Origin: Meconema thalassinum
Taxonomy: Eukaryota; Arthropoda; Insecta; Orthoptera; Tettigoniidae
Reading direction: 5' to 3'
Assembly (NCBI GenBank): GCA_946902985.2
Contig: OX336388.2
Span: 369,445,387-369,509,386, forward strand
Length of the DNA: 64,000 nucleotides
Numbering within the stretch: position 1 is the first letter of the stretch; every line of letters begins with the position of its first letter. Below, in pieces: positions 1-11,124 of this stretch. The translations under genes and the position numbers were made by a program. A model generated the notes under the pieces. It was not told where the DNA came from, made no database searches, and saw only the letters and a list, made by a program, of their open reading frames with translations.

Positions 1-507
1 GTGAAAGTTTACAGACGGTTATAAGGTTATGACTGAACCAAATTAAGCTGCAAAATTCATCAATACATACAGTATAATGCGCTTAAGGGGGTCAAGGGGC
101 ACTCTAGAATTTTTTCACGCAATTTTCACGTGTGAGTGTGGTACGAATGGTCTTTTCCACCCGACTATAAAGGGTCTCCGAAAACCACATTTAAAGGCCC
201 TTAAATTAACAGTGTCTGTGATATTCCCAGAAAACTAACTTCGCTCTGATATACCTATGAAGGAATGACAAACCCCTAACTACTGCACCAGTAGCTGAAT
301 TGATAAAGTCTGATTATTCATACCAAGGAAAAATCAGTCATAGCATCCATGATTGAGATTTTGCTAAGTGTGCTCTTTACAACTAGAATATTCGCGGGCG
401 AAGCCGCGACGGGTAATGCTAGTTATTATTATTTTCACATGGCAATAGCCCAAAAAACATGAATAATCTCAATAGTAATCTGGGCCGTGAAAGCCTTAAC
501 CTACATA

Positions 508-539
<32 letters not shown>

Positions 540-854
540 GAAGTTATTATTGTTGTTATTAACATTATTATTGTTATTATTACTGTATGTCAATTGCAGC
601 CGATTTGAAAACTATTTTAAGGAAACTATATAACGGAATTATATAAATGAGCTCTCATTAGAAGCGTCAGGAAACAGGGTGTTACACAAATGATTATTTC
701 AACATTAATAAAACTGGCATCAGTAATTAAAAATGGCGAAGTTCCACTTTTATCCACCAGTGGTAACAAGCGCTCCAGTCTCCATTGCCGCTGTGGTAAA
801 GAGCGAAAGCCTCGCACGGATCCACATGTAAACTATTAATTGCAAAGTTGACTG
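1..854. other. AT-rich non-coding stretch with an ATT microsatellite
   Basis: I see no supported gene. Positions 507-585 hold an interrupted ATT/GTT microsatellite. Around 391-424 a short GC-rich motif (TTCGCGGGCGAAGCCGCG followed by GGGTAATGCTAGTT) stands out from the AT-rich surroundings. It resembles the ACTAGC...ACCCG ends seen in many invertebrate interspersed repeats, and a similar end lies near 3211 in the other orientation. A 63-codon frame at 626-817 on the minus strand has no coding character. Confidence 0.5.
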
Positions 855-1382
855 ATATTTCGGTTTTTAGGTTCCTTAGTTTAGGGGCTGCGAGAACGCG
901 TTCATGTAGCCCCGTGTATTTTGGGTGTGTGTAGAATCTGTCTGATAACTGGTGTTAATTGTGATGGCTCTATTAGTGTGTGTTATCTGTGATTCTAGTA
1001 GAAGGACTGCAGACGATTAATTTTTAAAGTAGTTCCTACTTTTGCTACCAAATGCTACCGTCCACGACACTTAGTTGCGGACGTGGCAACTAAATGTCAT
1101 TGCAGTCAGCACCTGGCGGCGAACGTTGGAACTAATACATCGTCATCAAACTGACCTACAAATTTTAGCTTCCACAAGTGTAGTTAGTGGAAGGTTCTTT
1201 TTCATGCCATAAATCTATGACATGGGACCGCCGGCTTTACTTCCCCTCCAAAGAAAGGCATACTGAGGGATTTTTAACGCTCTTAAAGAAAATTGGATGA
1301 CTTCGGCCGGGTTTGAACCTGCGATCTTGGGCATAGAAACTCAGCATGCTACCAAATACACCACCAAAGCCACCGACTGATA
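855..1382 (-). repeat. S1-type SINE-like retroposon
   Basis: The stretch starts with a TTTAGGGGCTGCGAGAACGC block and ends in a tRNA-like segment read on the minus strand (about 1300-1382). There GGTTCAAACCC is a B-box-like motif and GGTAGCATGCTGAGT lies in the tRNA-like arm. The same order of blocks recurs inside the R monomers at about 17550-17905 and 44200-44575, and partly at 59610-59830. Those copies lack about 100 bp present here, so this may be a longer variant. Family membership is read from the sequence; the name is mine. Confidence 0.55.
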
Positions 1383-2062
1383 TTTCAATGTGGTATTTCA
1401 TGTCTTTTTTCGAAAATTTTCAATTTGATTTATGTGGAACGTTCCGAGAATCAATGACGGGTCGTTTCACATAGGCATCTCAATATGCAGCCCATAGACC
1501 ACAGCTCTATGTTGCCATAACTTCCGTAGTTGAAAAAAGGATATACGTCAATTATTACAATAGCACACACTACAATGGACACTTCCACAATTCCAGGCAA
1601 ATATCACGCGCCACAAAACTATGTGCAGAAAAATGATGACAACGTATCTCAAAAGTTCAAGGGGCTTTATTAATATCATATTTATGTAATATGGCACAGC
1701 TTCCTCTGTCTCTGTGCCAGGTTTCTTGCAAATAGTCCTAGAAGTGTTCGTGTTATTTGAGTTTTAGTGGGAAGGTGTAAGACGATATAGGTGGAAAAAG
1801 AGGTCATGAGTCCCATTTAGTATTTGTATTTATATTTTTATTTGCAAATAAATGGACGATTCACTTAAAGTTCGGCATTTAATTTACTTGTGTATGTTTT
1901 AAAGACTGAAACTCAATCGTCGTATTTAATGAATATTTGAGGGGGGCTACAAAAGAAAACTCCAAAAATAGTTACCGTATATTAAAAACAATAATCTTTT
2001 GTTATATCTCATGCTATTTCATCCAATAGAATATAATCTTGAGGCGTGAAAAATTCCCGTGT
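1383..2062. other. no gene seen
   Basis: AT-rich sequence without a supported reading frame, RNA gene or clear repeat boundary. It may contain decayed transposon DNA that cannot be identified by eye. Confidence 0.4.
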
Positions 2063-2070
2063 GTGCTAAA

Positions 2071-2388
2071 GTTTTTTTTTTTCGTGTGGCCTCGTCAGAG
2101 GCCGAGTGCAGGTCTTTCTATTCGACGCCCGTGGGCGACCTGCGCGTCGGGATGAGAGATGGAATGGATGAAGATGAATGAAACTGGGCAAGGATGTGGA
2201 AGAAAGCGGCCGTGGCCTATCAGAAGATACCATCCCAGCATTTTCCTGGTGTTGAAAATGGGAAACAACGGAAAACCATTTCAAGGACAGCTGACGGTGG
2301 GGCTCGAACCCACGCGTCTACCGAGTCAGCAGAGAGCTTGGCCCCATGGCCTAACGCTGCGCTTTAGACCGCGTAGCCACTGTTGTCG
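2071..2388 (-). mobile_element. S2 SINE, minus strand, with target duplication
   Basis: A tRNA-derived SINE lies on the minus strand. The low-coordinate end is a T run (a poly-A tail on the minus strand). The tRNA-like head is at the right, with B-box-like GGTTCGAGCCCCACC and an A-box region near 2350-2385 in reverse complement. An 8-bp direct repeat GTGCTAAA flanks it at 2063-2070 and 2389-2396, as expected of a target-site duplication. A related, more decayed copy lies at about 3483-3850. Confidence 0.75.
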
Positions 2389-2399
2389 GTGCTAAACTT

Positions 2400-3482
2400 A
2401 TCAGAATATTAAGATTTATAAAATATAAGTCAAATAATCTATGAAAAACCTATAGGAACCAATCGCACTTGAAATCCTTTTCTAATCTTTATAGCTTATA
2501 CAAAATAACGTATAAATATGTACATATGGGCCAAAGTTCAGAAAATCCCTCTAGAAGTTGCAGAGATATTGATTATTTGTAAAGTGTGTAAAACCCATTA
2601 AATGTGGCAACAGCCACATTTACAAAGCTCCTTTCCGGTTACTCTCGGTCACCAATAATCCCTTTCACTAAACAACACAGCATGTCTCTCGCTTCTCTTT
2701 GCACTCAGACGTGGTTAAAAGTTTCTTTATTCCAACTCCGTGGCTTTCCTCTCTTATTATAGAAAACGTGTGTAGCATGGAAACACATTTATTTCTGTGT
2801 ATAAATAAGACTTCTTGAAAGTCACCTCTAGATGTCAGACACATTCATGACATGACTTCTGTTAAGAAAACAAACATTTGTTCACTAAGTATAAAGAAAC
2901 ACTCCTTAAAGTTCGGAACTTAATCACAGAGTTTACAATGTTACCTCAGGTCGATACTGAAATGGTTTAGATAATTTTCTCATGTTTTATGCCTTGGGAA
3001 ATGTAACTAATTTACAAGAACGTTATGAATTTTTCATCATTAGCAACCACTCATTACCACCTGTAAAATTATTCTAATCACCAAATATCTGCCAGAACAC
3101 CAGATTAATTAATCAAACTCCACTCACACGAAAGTCATACAATTTATTTCTAATATTTTTATGTATATTTTAACCGAGAAGTTATTATCAAATACATAAA
3201 TTATTCATAACTAGCGGACCCGTGCGAGACTCTCGCATAATGCCCGGCTCTAGTGCTATGCGGGCTGTATTGTCTTGTTTATTTTAAAAGCACTTTATAA
3301 AATAATAAATATATTTTCGGCGACATTTCCAGAAATGCAAGATTTTTCCTGTAGGTACTATTGAGACGATTTGGAAGATTTTGGTACAAACCACACCTTC
3401 TAACTCCCTCTGGTTTAGGAGCTTGAGTTTTGTGAAAAATACACCTTAGCGTATTATATAATAAGATAATAATAATAATATC
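2400..3482. other. no gene seen
   Basis: AT-rich, mostly unassignable sequence. At 3211-3240 there is an ACTAGCGGACCCGTGCGA block, which resembles a frequent repeat end in invertebrates. The frame at 3279-3686 on the minus strand runs into the neighbouring SINE-like sequence and shows no recognisable domain, so I do not call it a gene. Confidence 0.4.
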
Positions 3483-3850
3483 GTATGGCCTCGGATGCCG
3501 GGTGCAAGCTTTGTTAATTAACTCCCAGAGGGCAGCTTGCATGTCGAATTTCGTCGTTCCCTTGAACGCTATGAAAGTCAAGGAGGTTAGATATCTAAGT
3601 TCCTTGACACTACGGCGCTTTCTAGTAGAGAATGGAGGAACTTTGTGTTGGTGGAAAATCCCGAGATTAATTTTTCCATTGAACACGGCCTACTGAATTC
3701 AAATGGGTTCGTTAACATGCCAACAACGTATGACATCCATGTCGTGATTTTTGTCGCCTTTCAAAAATCACTTACCACGGTCAGGGGCGAACCTGTAAGC
3801 TTGGGGTTAGTAGTCCGACACATTAACTACTCACCCACCGTGGCAAGCTA
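3483..3850 (-). repeat. decayed S2-family SINE, minus strand
   Basis: The left part (GGCCTCGGATGCCGGGTGCA, with GGGCAGCTTGCATGTCG further on) aligns by eye with the 3' body of the S2 copy at 2085-2150. The right part (about 3774-3846) reads on the minus strand as a tRNA-like head with B-box-like AGGTTCGCCCC. No target duplication was found, so the boundaries are approximate. Confidence 0.5.
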
Positions 3851-4639
3851 TAAGATTATATAATAGGATATTGCCTTGTCTCGTACAGTTTTCTTCCTCT
3901 TAGAATGAAGTCTCACTTTGAAGGTTGGCGATTAAATTATTGTTTTTTACCGATACACCGGAAACGGTGGCTCGTTAGATCCCGCCGATCTTCATACGTT
4001 ATTTTTCCCCTCTATGGTGAGTTAGAGAAGTTCATATCGTTCACCTCTCATGATATACACGATGTACCTGAGATTTCACTCCATGATTGTTGGAAGCTCT
4101 GTTTTCTTGTTCGACAAGTTGAAGACTTCCACGTAAGTCTTCCTATCGGCCCAGGATATTCGGGGCGTTCTTCTGTTTAAGTACATTCCAAAAGTTTCAA
4201 TCCGTCTCTCCAGAAAATGGATGAGCGTCCAACATTCGAACCATGCAGAATGACAGTGAAAACTCGAAGCTAAAGTTTCAAATTTACAATTATGCATTTA
4301 ATTTATTATTTTAACTAATGTATCTTATTAAACCATTAATTTAAAACCCAGGCAAGTCACTAACATTTATTACGTGACCCAATTCTAATGCTTTGTACCG
4401 AAGGGATGGTGAAACTGTCAGAGTGGGTATGCCACTGTATGGGAAATCGCCCTTTCGGAAATGAAATGACTGTCGATATATGTATGCCAAACCGAACTTG
4501 ATGTTGAATAAACCAAAGTAAAGAATAGTTTCAAATAACATATTTTGCATGGTCCAATGGTTCATGTTTGTTTTCAAATAATTGTCGGTTCATATGAAAA
4601 AGCTAACTTTATTTCAGATAGAAAGAGTTGTTTTTGATT
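3851..4639. other. no gene seen
   Basis: No supported gene. Short frames occur on both strands (for example 3905-4180 plus), but they overlap each other and show no domain, signal peptide or codon bias that I can recognise. Confidence 0.4.
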
Positions 4640-5020
4640 TGCGACTTCGTGGTCATGTGGCCCCATGCATTAGGGTACGTGTGGAGTTAATCTGATAACC
4701 TGTGTTATTGTGATGGCTGAATTAGTGTGTGTAATTGTAATTCAGTTGAGGATTGAGAAGGGGGTGGATGTGGCCTTAATTTAGAAACAAACGCTGCATT
4801 TTCCTGGAGTAGGAATGGGTGATCACGGAAAACCACTTCCAGGATGGCTGAGCTGGGAATGGAACCCACCTCTTCTCATTTTTGCCACACGAGACTGAGT
4901 GTATCACGTTCCACCCCACAGACCAAAATTAAATATCTTGACAGAACCGGGAATCGAACCCAAGATTCCCCGGTGACAGCCAAGAGTGCTAGCCACTATA
5001 AATGGAAGGAGGTGGACTCC
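4640..5020 (-). mobile_element. S3 SINE, minus strand
   Basis: The order on the minus strand is tRNA-like head (about 4930-5005, with GGTTCGATTCCCGG-like B box), a middle block (CCATCCTGGAAGTGGTTTTC) and a tail block (AGGTTATCAGATTAACTCCA followed by a CCCTAATGCATGGGGCC stretch). The same three-part order is found at 7405-7795, 11125-11500 and 63652-64000. Boundaries are approximate because no clear target duplication was found. Confidence 0.6.
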
Positions 5021-5245
5021 ATTCCAACTTAGGTAGTGAAACTAAAATACAAGAACTTCTTTTAGAAATATAATTGACCCATACATCAGAAATAAGTAGC
5101 CTACTGTCAATTTCATCCCATCTCGTGCCGAAGTCCCAAAGCAAGGGGAAGCCTCTACTTTCCACTACCCCTTAAGAATCCATGGAGTGTACGGAGTTGA
5201 CGTTCATACCAATGATTTCTTAGGTTGATGATTTTTCTGTTACAG

Positions 5246-5415
5246 ATGCGTGGTGGTGCAGTGGTCATTTTTTTTTCTCTCGCCATGGTGGACTGGGTTC
5301 GATTCCCGCTCAATGCATGTGAGATTCTCGAAGTTAAATATCACGTCCTATGATTCGGATTCCACGTAAAAAGTATCGTGGCTCGTGATCGCGAGATTAA
5401 TGGTCACATAAAACT
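5246..5415 (+). mobile_element. S5 SINE, plus strand
   Basis: GCGTGGTGGTGCAGTGGTCA (A-box-like) and GGGTTCGATTCCCG (B box) form a tRNA-like head. They are followed by CAATGCATGTGAGATTCTCG and GATTCGGATTCCACGTAAAA. The reverse complement of 6679-6872 has the same blocks in the same order. A T-rich run interrupts the head at about 5270. Confidence 0.6.
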
Positions 5416-5422
5416 GCAATAT

Positions 5423-5530
5423 TGTTTCATTTAGGGGTTTGAGATATCGTGGTCATCAGTGCCTTGTACTTGAGTGTGTGTTGAATCTGCTTCAAGAGCA
5501 GCTGTGTCACTGTGACATCCGCACTAGTTT
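5423..5530 (-). repeat. S3 tail fragment
   Basis: Reads on the minus strand as the degenerate tail of S3 (the block with the CCCTAAATGAAAC end and the ACACACACTCAAGTACAAGG segment). No head is present. Confidence 0.4.
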
Positions 5531-5540
5531 GAGTATTTTT

Positions 5541-7250
5541 AGCCTATTTTCAATTCTGAAAAAATAGGCTTATGAGATCACCTTTTGTCCGTGTGTGTGT
5601 GCGTGTGTGTGTGTCCCCCCATAATAAATTCTAAACGGATGGAGCGATTTCAATGAAACTCGGTAAGTTCATAGCACTATTCCGGGCGACCCCGACCGTG
5701 CCCTTCAAATTTTGTTACGTCTCACCAATCCAACATGGCGGCTGTGCGAAATATTACACCAGCATTCAATATCTCCGAAACTATTACCGATATCACCCTG
5801 AATTTTTTTACGGTGATAAAGCGAACTACTAGAAGTTCTCCTATGTGACTTGTGAAAAACTGGTAACTACAAAACCAACATGGCGGCCAAGCGAAGTTGC
5901 GACGTTTAAATAGACGTTTCTCGCGATTTAACCAACCAAACGCAATAAAACTTGGTACAGTATATGTTTATACACATTGTAATGCACCGACATCTAACTT
6001 TGTTCAATTATTTACATAACCACAAGATGGCGGCTGTGCGAAATATTTCACCGGCATTCTATATCTCTGAAACTATTAGCGGTATTACCCTGAAATTTTG
6101 TACGGAGATAAAGGGCACTATTGGAAGTTCATCTATTAGATTTTCAAAAACCGGTTAACTACAAAACGAACATGGCGGCCAAGCGAATTTGAAAATATAA
6201 ATAGACCTTTCTCGCGATTTAGTGTTCCAAACACAATGAAACTTGGTACAGGAAATGTTTATACACATTGTATTGCACTGTTATCTAATTTATTTCAATT
6301 GTTTACATAACCTCAAGATGGCGGCTGTGCGAATTTTAAAATTAAGTTTTAATTTCTTGTGTCGTAATCATGCGATCGAAGTGAAAGTTTGAATAATGAA
6401 CCTACGCAACAATTTTCCTTAAATGGCACATGAATCTATGGCCTATACATTTAACAATCCAACATGGCGACCATCCGAAATATTTAGACTGCTCTGAATA
6501 TCTACGAATCTATTATAGCAATCAAACTGAATATTTTTATGGTCATAGGGGCTTTGCACATAAGTTTACCTATCGGACTTTCAATAACCTGGTGATCACA
6601 AATCCAACATGGCGGCGACGCGAAGTATAAATATTCACATGGACGTTTCTCGCAATTTAATCATCCGAGTGCAGTGAAGGAAGGAAGGAAGATTGTAGTT
6701 TACGTGACCGTGAATCTTGTGATTATGAGCCACAGGACCTCCTTTTTACGTGGAATCCGAACCACAGGGCATGGCATTTCCCTTCGAAAATCTCACATGC
6801 ATTGACCGGGAATCGAACCCGAACCGCCTTGGTGAGAGGCACACAGCTAGACCGCTGAGCCACCACGCCCCACGAATGCAGTGAAACTTGGTAAAGTAAA
6901 TCCTTATACGAATGTTTATCCACTGGCATCTAATTTTTTCAATTGTTTCCATAACCACAAGATGGCAGCTGTGCGGAATTTTAAAATCTCCTTGTTACAT
7001 CTTGTGTCCTAATCATGCGATTGAAGTTTGAATGCTACACGTACACAATAATCTTCATGTAACAGTACATAACTCTAGGACCTATATATATAAAGTCCAA
7101 CATGGCGACCATCCGAAATATTTAGTCGGTTCTCAATATCTACGAATCTATTAGAGCAATCAAACTGAAATTTTGTATGTTGATTGTGGCAATTAACATA
7201 AGTAGGATATATGAAAATAGGCCGTATAGTTCTTCACGGAACTACTTGTT
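5541..7250 (+). mobile_element. DINE-1/Helentron-like non-autonomous element with 146-bp array
   Basis: The 5' end is a perfect 10-bp hairpin (AGCCTATTTT, loop of 10, AAAATAGGCT; 5541-5570), followed by a GT microsatellite. Near the 3' end GAAAATAGGC (7213-7222) is the inverted copy of GCCTATTTTC at the 5' end. Then comes a 6-bp hairpin TAGTTC-TTCACG-GAACTA (7227-7244) and CTTGTT. The element at 15326-17447 has the same end plan. The body is a diverged tandem array in which ATGGCGGC-like motifs recur about every 146 bp. A SINE (6679-6872) interrupts it. Known family traits used: subterminal inverted repeats, a 3' hairpin, insertion at TT without duplication, and central tandem repeats in Drosophila DINE-1. 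No replicase gene is present, so it would need a helper. Confidence 0.65.
6679..6872 (-). mobile_element. S5 SINE inserted in the DINE-1-like element
   Basis: The tRNA-like head lies at the right on the minus strand (GCGTGGTGGCTCAGCGGTCT, then GGTTCGATTCCCGGTC). The tail at the left is a GGAA microsatellite on the plus strand. A 13-bp duplication flanks it: CGAGTGCAGTGAA (6666-6678) and CGAATGCAGTGAA (6873-6885), one mismatch. Removing 207 bp (SINE plus one duplication) restores the ~146-bp spacing of the surrounding array, which confirms the boundaries. Confidence 0.85.
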
Positions 7251-7254
7251 AATT

Positions 7255-7400
7255 GAGGGTTAGTAAGGAGACGGTCGTGGCCTGAGATTAGGTACATTTC
7301 TGGTATTTTCTTGAAGTAAAAACTACGGTAAAGTCTGGAAAACGACTTCTACGAAGGCCAAGGTGGGAATCAAACTCACTTCTTCTCATTCAGTGCATTT
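7255..7400 (-). repeat. S3 body fragment
   Basis: Degenerate middle section of S3 on the minus strand: a GGAGACGGTCGTGGCC block, then AAACGACTTCTACGAAGG and GGTGGGAATCAAACTCACTT. It lies next to an S3 copy in the other orientation, so the two form a short inverted pair. Confidence 0.45.
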
Positions 7401-7404
7401 AATG

Positions 7405-7795
7405 GTGTAGCGGCTAAAATTCTTGGCTGTCGCGCCGGAGGTCCGGGTCGATTCCTGGTTTTGCCAAGAAATTTAATTCAGGCATGAGGGTTGTAACGGG
7501 GTCAACTCAGTCTCCTGAGGCAAAACTGAGAAGAGATGGGTTCAATTCCAATCTTGGACATTCTGAAAGTAGTTTTCCGTGGTTTCCCGTAGTTTCTCAC
7601 TTCTCCGGGAAAATGCCGGGATGGTTACTGACTGAGGATACGGCCACTTTCTTCCCAACCCCCTCCTGCATTTCATATACACACACACTACAACAGAAAC
7701 CACAAAAACACAGGTTATCACACAAATTCTATTTATAGGCTATACACACCGCAGTACACAATGATCACGATGTCGCTAAGTCCCTAAATGAATTA
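7405..7795 (+). mobile_element. S3 SINE, plus strand
   Basis: tRNA-like head with AGCGGCTAAAATTCTTGGCT and GGTCGATTCCTGG (B-box-like). The body contains TTTTCCGTGGTTTCC and ATGCCGGGATGG. The tail contains CACAGGTTATCACACAAATTC and ends near CTAAGTCCCTAAATGAA. The order matches 63652-64000. Short frames inside it are not genes. Confidence 0.65.
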
Positions 7796-7799
7796 ACAA

Positions 7800-8511
7800 C
7801 AACATACTCTCAGTTAGCCTCACGAGGCTGATTGAAACTCGCTTCAACCTCCAAACCCGAATTACATTTTATGACAAATCCCGGACACTTCATCGTGTAA
7901 TTCCTATCCTTGTCCACGGAAGGTAACAAATTAGCTACAAATAAAGAGAATTTCACGTTTTTTAAGACAGAATCTATATTCTTACGAGTATCCTTCAATT
8001 TTGTATATACATTTAACTCATATTTTTGCATACTTTAAAAGTCCGTCCACGTAGAACAGTCTGGTTTGGAAGGGAAGCATGGAACTGCGTTTGACATCAC
8101 CAATCAATGAATGTTTTTCTGTTGAATGAACTTAGAATATATCAGGACAAGCGGAATCTGGATAGCACATCTGATGTATAAGCTCGGTATGATAAGATAA
8201 TCTCGTTCAATTTTCTTCAAGTGACCTAAAAATGACACCTTTCCTGCGCACTCTTTCTGTCCACATCTATTTTAATATTTTGGGAATGATTCCCCGAATG
8301 ACCACGGTTCTCGTTCAATATGATCATCTGTTAGTGGGGAGTTCCTAATGATAATGAAATATTGTCATCAATTGGTTCAATCTGGGTCAGGTAACCTAGA
8401 TTTTCTGCCCGTAACTATCACCACCACCAACCGTTTTGAATCCAGCTCAGTCTGATGGCATTTGAAGCTGCTAAAATGCGACACCCTCGTGTCAATAGGT
8501 TCACTGATACG
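7800..8511. other. unassigned stretch with one unrecognised short frame
   Basis: Nothing recognisable. A 73-codon ATG frame at 7810-8031 on the minus strand (rich in Lys and Asn, with a Cys-Pro-Gly-Phe segment) looks a little protein-like, but it has no known domain and lies beside SINE sequence. It could be a decayed exon or chance. Confidence 0.3.
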
Positions 8512-8569
8512 TTAATGATAGATAACCTTCCCACCTCCAGCGTGTGGTATTCGTCTTATGCTCCTCGGC

Positions 8570-9250
8570 AGTGTGAACATGCTGACCGGAGTATATGAAT
8601 TTCTTGAGGTGCAATATACATATACAGGTGTGGTCCAGCAGCCCCTTATTTTTTTGGAGGAAGGCAACCCAACTAACGCGTATATGACAGTCATCCTGAA
8701 AACATTGGACCCTGCTCCTTTACGTCCATTGTATAACTTTACCGTTGAGTACATCCTCGCGAATATATTAGAAATCAATACTGGCAGTGTTCTTTCTATG
8801 ACCTCAAATATAAATTGCATGATTGAAACGATCAGAGCTCCGAATAACACCTTCCTACGTTTAGACAGGAAGTGTCAACGAATAGATTCAATACGTGCCA
8901 GCAATATACCATGGTTCTCGGTAGCTATGGTGGCTAAATCAAGAATTGCTGAGGTAGCGTCAACGAAGTAGCATTGTAGTAGGTTCGAACCTTGTTCTAG
9001 TACATTGTTTTTCTTAATGTCGTTTATTGTGGATGTATTATGGACGCATATCTATCTGTTCCAACGAGTGATTTTTTATTTGGTCCTCAAAAGGACCGTA
9101 CTTATCCTATGGTACGCAGCCAGATTGGACGACGACATAATGATCTGTATAACGAAAGCATGGTGTCCTGTAAATTCAATGTAGCAAGTGTTCGAAATTT
9201 TGACCACCTTTGTTTAAAGGAAAACTCCGACTCACTCAGACGACCCACGT
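8570..9250 (-). repeat. unidentified repeat P1, copy 1
   Basis: The end near 8620-8650 reads TGTGGTCCAGCAGCCCCTTA, an end motif found also at 12650, 12710 and 63045. The next 600 bp match, in inverted orientation, 14495-15088. On the minus strand a 112-codon frame (8512-8850) is open, and its equivalent in the other copy is open as well; over about 40 residues the two are clearly similar (shared GAG.NVFR and IYALVGLP.SKK). This could be the end of an old transposon gene, or nucleotide similarity carrying a frame along. No family recognised. Confidence 0.5.
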
Positions 9251-9439
9251 AACAAATAGATTTGTTATTTCACGAATAAATACATCAGACCGAAACTATA
9301 ATTTCTTTCAACGGCGTCTGTTCGAAAAGCGCTTGCTATACTCTTACAGTAATAGTTAGTTAGTGAGGTTTTAAGGGGCGGAACTACGAGGTCATCTGCT
9401 CCAAACATACAGTAAATACAGATAATTATAACATTATTG

Positions 9440-9656
9440 GTTTTACGTCCCATTTAACTGCTCTGGCTTTTAGATACGCAGGTGTGCCGGAATTTTGCTC
9501 CGAAGGGGATCTTCAACGTGCCAGTAAATCTACTGACACGGCTCCCTCGCATTTGCGCACCCTCAAAAGCCAGCTGACTGCGCCAGGATACGAACCTGCA
9601 ACCTTGGGCATGGCAAGCGAGAACGTTACCGCTGAGCCTCGCAGCAAGGCAGTTAT
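9440..9656 (-). mobile_element. S6 SINE, minus strand
   Basis: The minus strand reads as a tRNA-like head (GCTCAGCGGTAACGTTCTCG, then AGGTTCGTATCCTGG) followed by a body with GCGAGGGAGCCGTGTCAG and a tail ending in GGGACGTAAAACCAATAA. A second copy lies at 16978-17215, also on the minus strand. The tail there is an ATT microsatellite, typical of this kind of SINE. Confidence 0.7.
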
Positions 9657-9724
9657 TACAGAACGTGCCATATTATTATTCTGGGATAAATATTGAACTA
9701 TTAAAATTCTAATTATCACGAATA

Positions 9725-10207
9725 GAGTCGCCTCCGTTACGTAGTGGTCAGCGTGATTAGCTGCCACCCCGGACGTCTGGTTCGATTCACGGCTCTGCCA
9801 CGAAATTTGACAAGTGGTACGAGGACTGGGACGGGGTCTACTCAGCCTCGGGTGGTCCAAATGAGTACAGGGGTTTCGATTCCCACCTCAGCCATCCTCA
9901 AAGTGGTTTTCCGTAGATTCCCACTTCGCCTTCGGGCAAATGCTGGGATGTTACCTACCACGACCACGGCCGCCTCCTTCCCTCTTCCTTGCCTATCCCT
10001 CCCGATCTTCCCATCCCTCGAGAGGATCCTGTTCGCTTTGCAGGTGAGGCCGCCTGGGCGAGGTGCTGATCCCATCTCCCCAGTTGTATCCCCCAGACGA
10101 GATGTTTCAAGCTCCAGGACACTGCCCGTAGAGGCGGTAATGATGGGATCCCTCGCTGAGACCGTGGGAAAACCTAACCTGGAGGGTAAAATCGACTAAA
10201 CAATTAA
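9725..10207 (+). mobile_element. S7 SINE, plus strand, with target duplication
   Basis: tRNA-like head with TACGTAGTGGTCAGCGTGAT (A-box region) and GGTTCGATTCACGG (B-box region). The body has the AAGTGGTTTTCCGT and ATGCTGGGATG blocks shared with S3, then CCAGGACACTGCCCGTAGAG. A 15-bp direct repeat with one mismatch flanks it: TAATTATCACGAATA (9710-9724) and TAATTATAACGAATA (10208-10222). The second copy is at about 11607-12100. Length is about 483 bp. Confidence 0.8.
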
Positions 10208-10344
10208 TAATTATAACGAATACTGTCCATCCATGGTTTTGAACAGTATTTAGGGAAAATAGCCATTTAAATGAGACAAGTAAATAAATTTCCCTATCGT
10301 CTTCGTAGATAATGTGAACAAAACTAAGTTGAAATCTTGCACAC

Positions 10345-11040
10345 ATACATGTCCACCATCTGCAAACTAATGGGATGATGACCTTGTAGTTTAGTGAAAC
10401 GACGCTCGCCATATAAGTATATGTTGTTGCAAAATTTGGTAGAGATAGGATGATTAGGTTAGTCGTAATTTGATTTAAGCTTTGAACATTTGGGTGGCCA
10501 CCATTACGTTCACGTCAAGATGGTGGCGATATAAAACATGACACTGAGGTGTTCTACGCTAGTGCTACCTCTGTACCAAATTTCGTTCAATTCGGTTTCA
10601 CCGTGTTTGAATTGATAGGGGGAATCGCTTTGCACACATACATGGCTGCCATATGCAAACTGTTAGGCTGATGAAAATATGATCAAAATATGCTTCCCAC
10701 ATAAAGGTATGTTGTTGAAAAATTTGGTAGATATCAGATTATTAGGTTGGTCGTAATTAATTTAAGCATTTAACATTTGGGAGGCCGCCATTACGTTTTC
10801 GTGAAGATGTCGGCGATATAAAACATGACACTGAGGTGCCCTTTGCTAGTTCTACCTCTGTACCAATTTTCGTTCAATTCAGTTTCACCGAGGGGGGGGG
10901 GCAGACATTCAGAGTACACACACTCACACCCACACACACAGACACACAGTCTCACACACACACACAGACTCACAATTTTTGGCCCTGTGTAGATCTCATA
11001 AGTCTACTTTCATTTTTTGCAAAAATCGAAGGAGTGCTAA
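10345..11040 (-). mobile_element. DINE-1-like element, minus strand, partial
   Basis: Reverse complement of the family at 15326. The hairpin with GCAAAAAATGAAAGTAGACT lies at about 10998-11038, then a CA-rich microsatellite (10916-10975), then two tandem modules of about 287 bp. ATGG-type motifs on the minus strand end near 10791, 10652, 10504 and 10359, so the spacing is 139-148 bp as in the copy at 5541. The outermost hairpin arm is diverged and the 3' end was not found. Confidence 0.6.
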
Positions 11041-11124
11041 TAATACCATGGGAAATTCTAAGAAATACGTGTACTACGATGCAAGCACTGGCGATCAGAA
11101 TATCCTTCGATATGTTGTTGTTTT

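Noticed and set aside
2159..2395. Short plus-strand frame
   Set aside because: It lies wholly in the S2 SINE and reads through its tRNA-like head.
8558..8971. Plus-strand 137-codon frame as a host gene
   Set aside because: It lies in repeat P1, and the other copy has a stop in this frame; the opposite strand frame is the one kept open in both copies.
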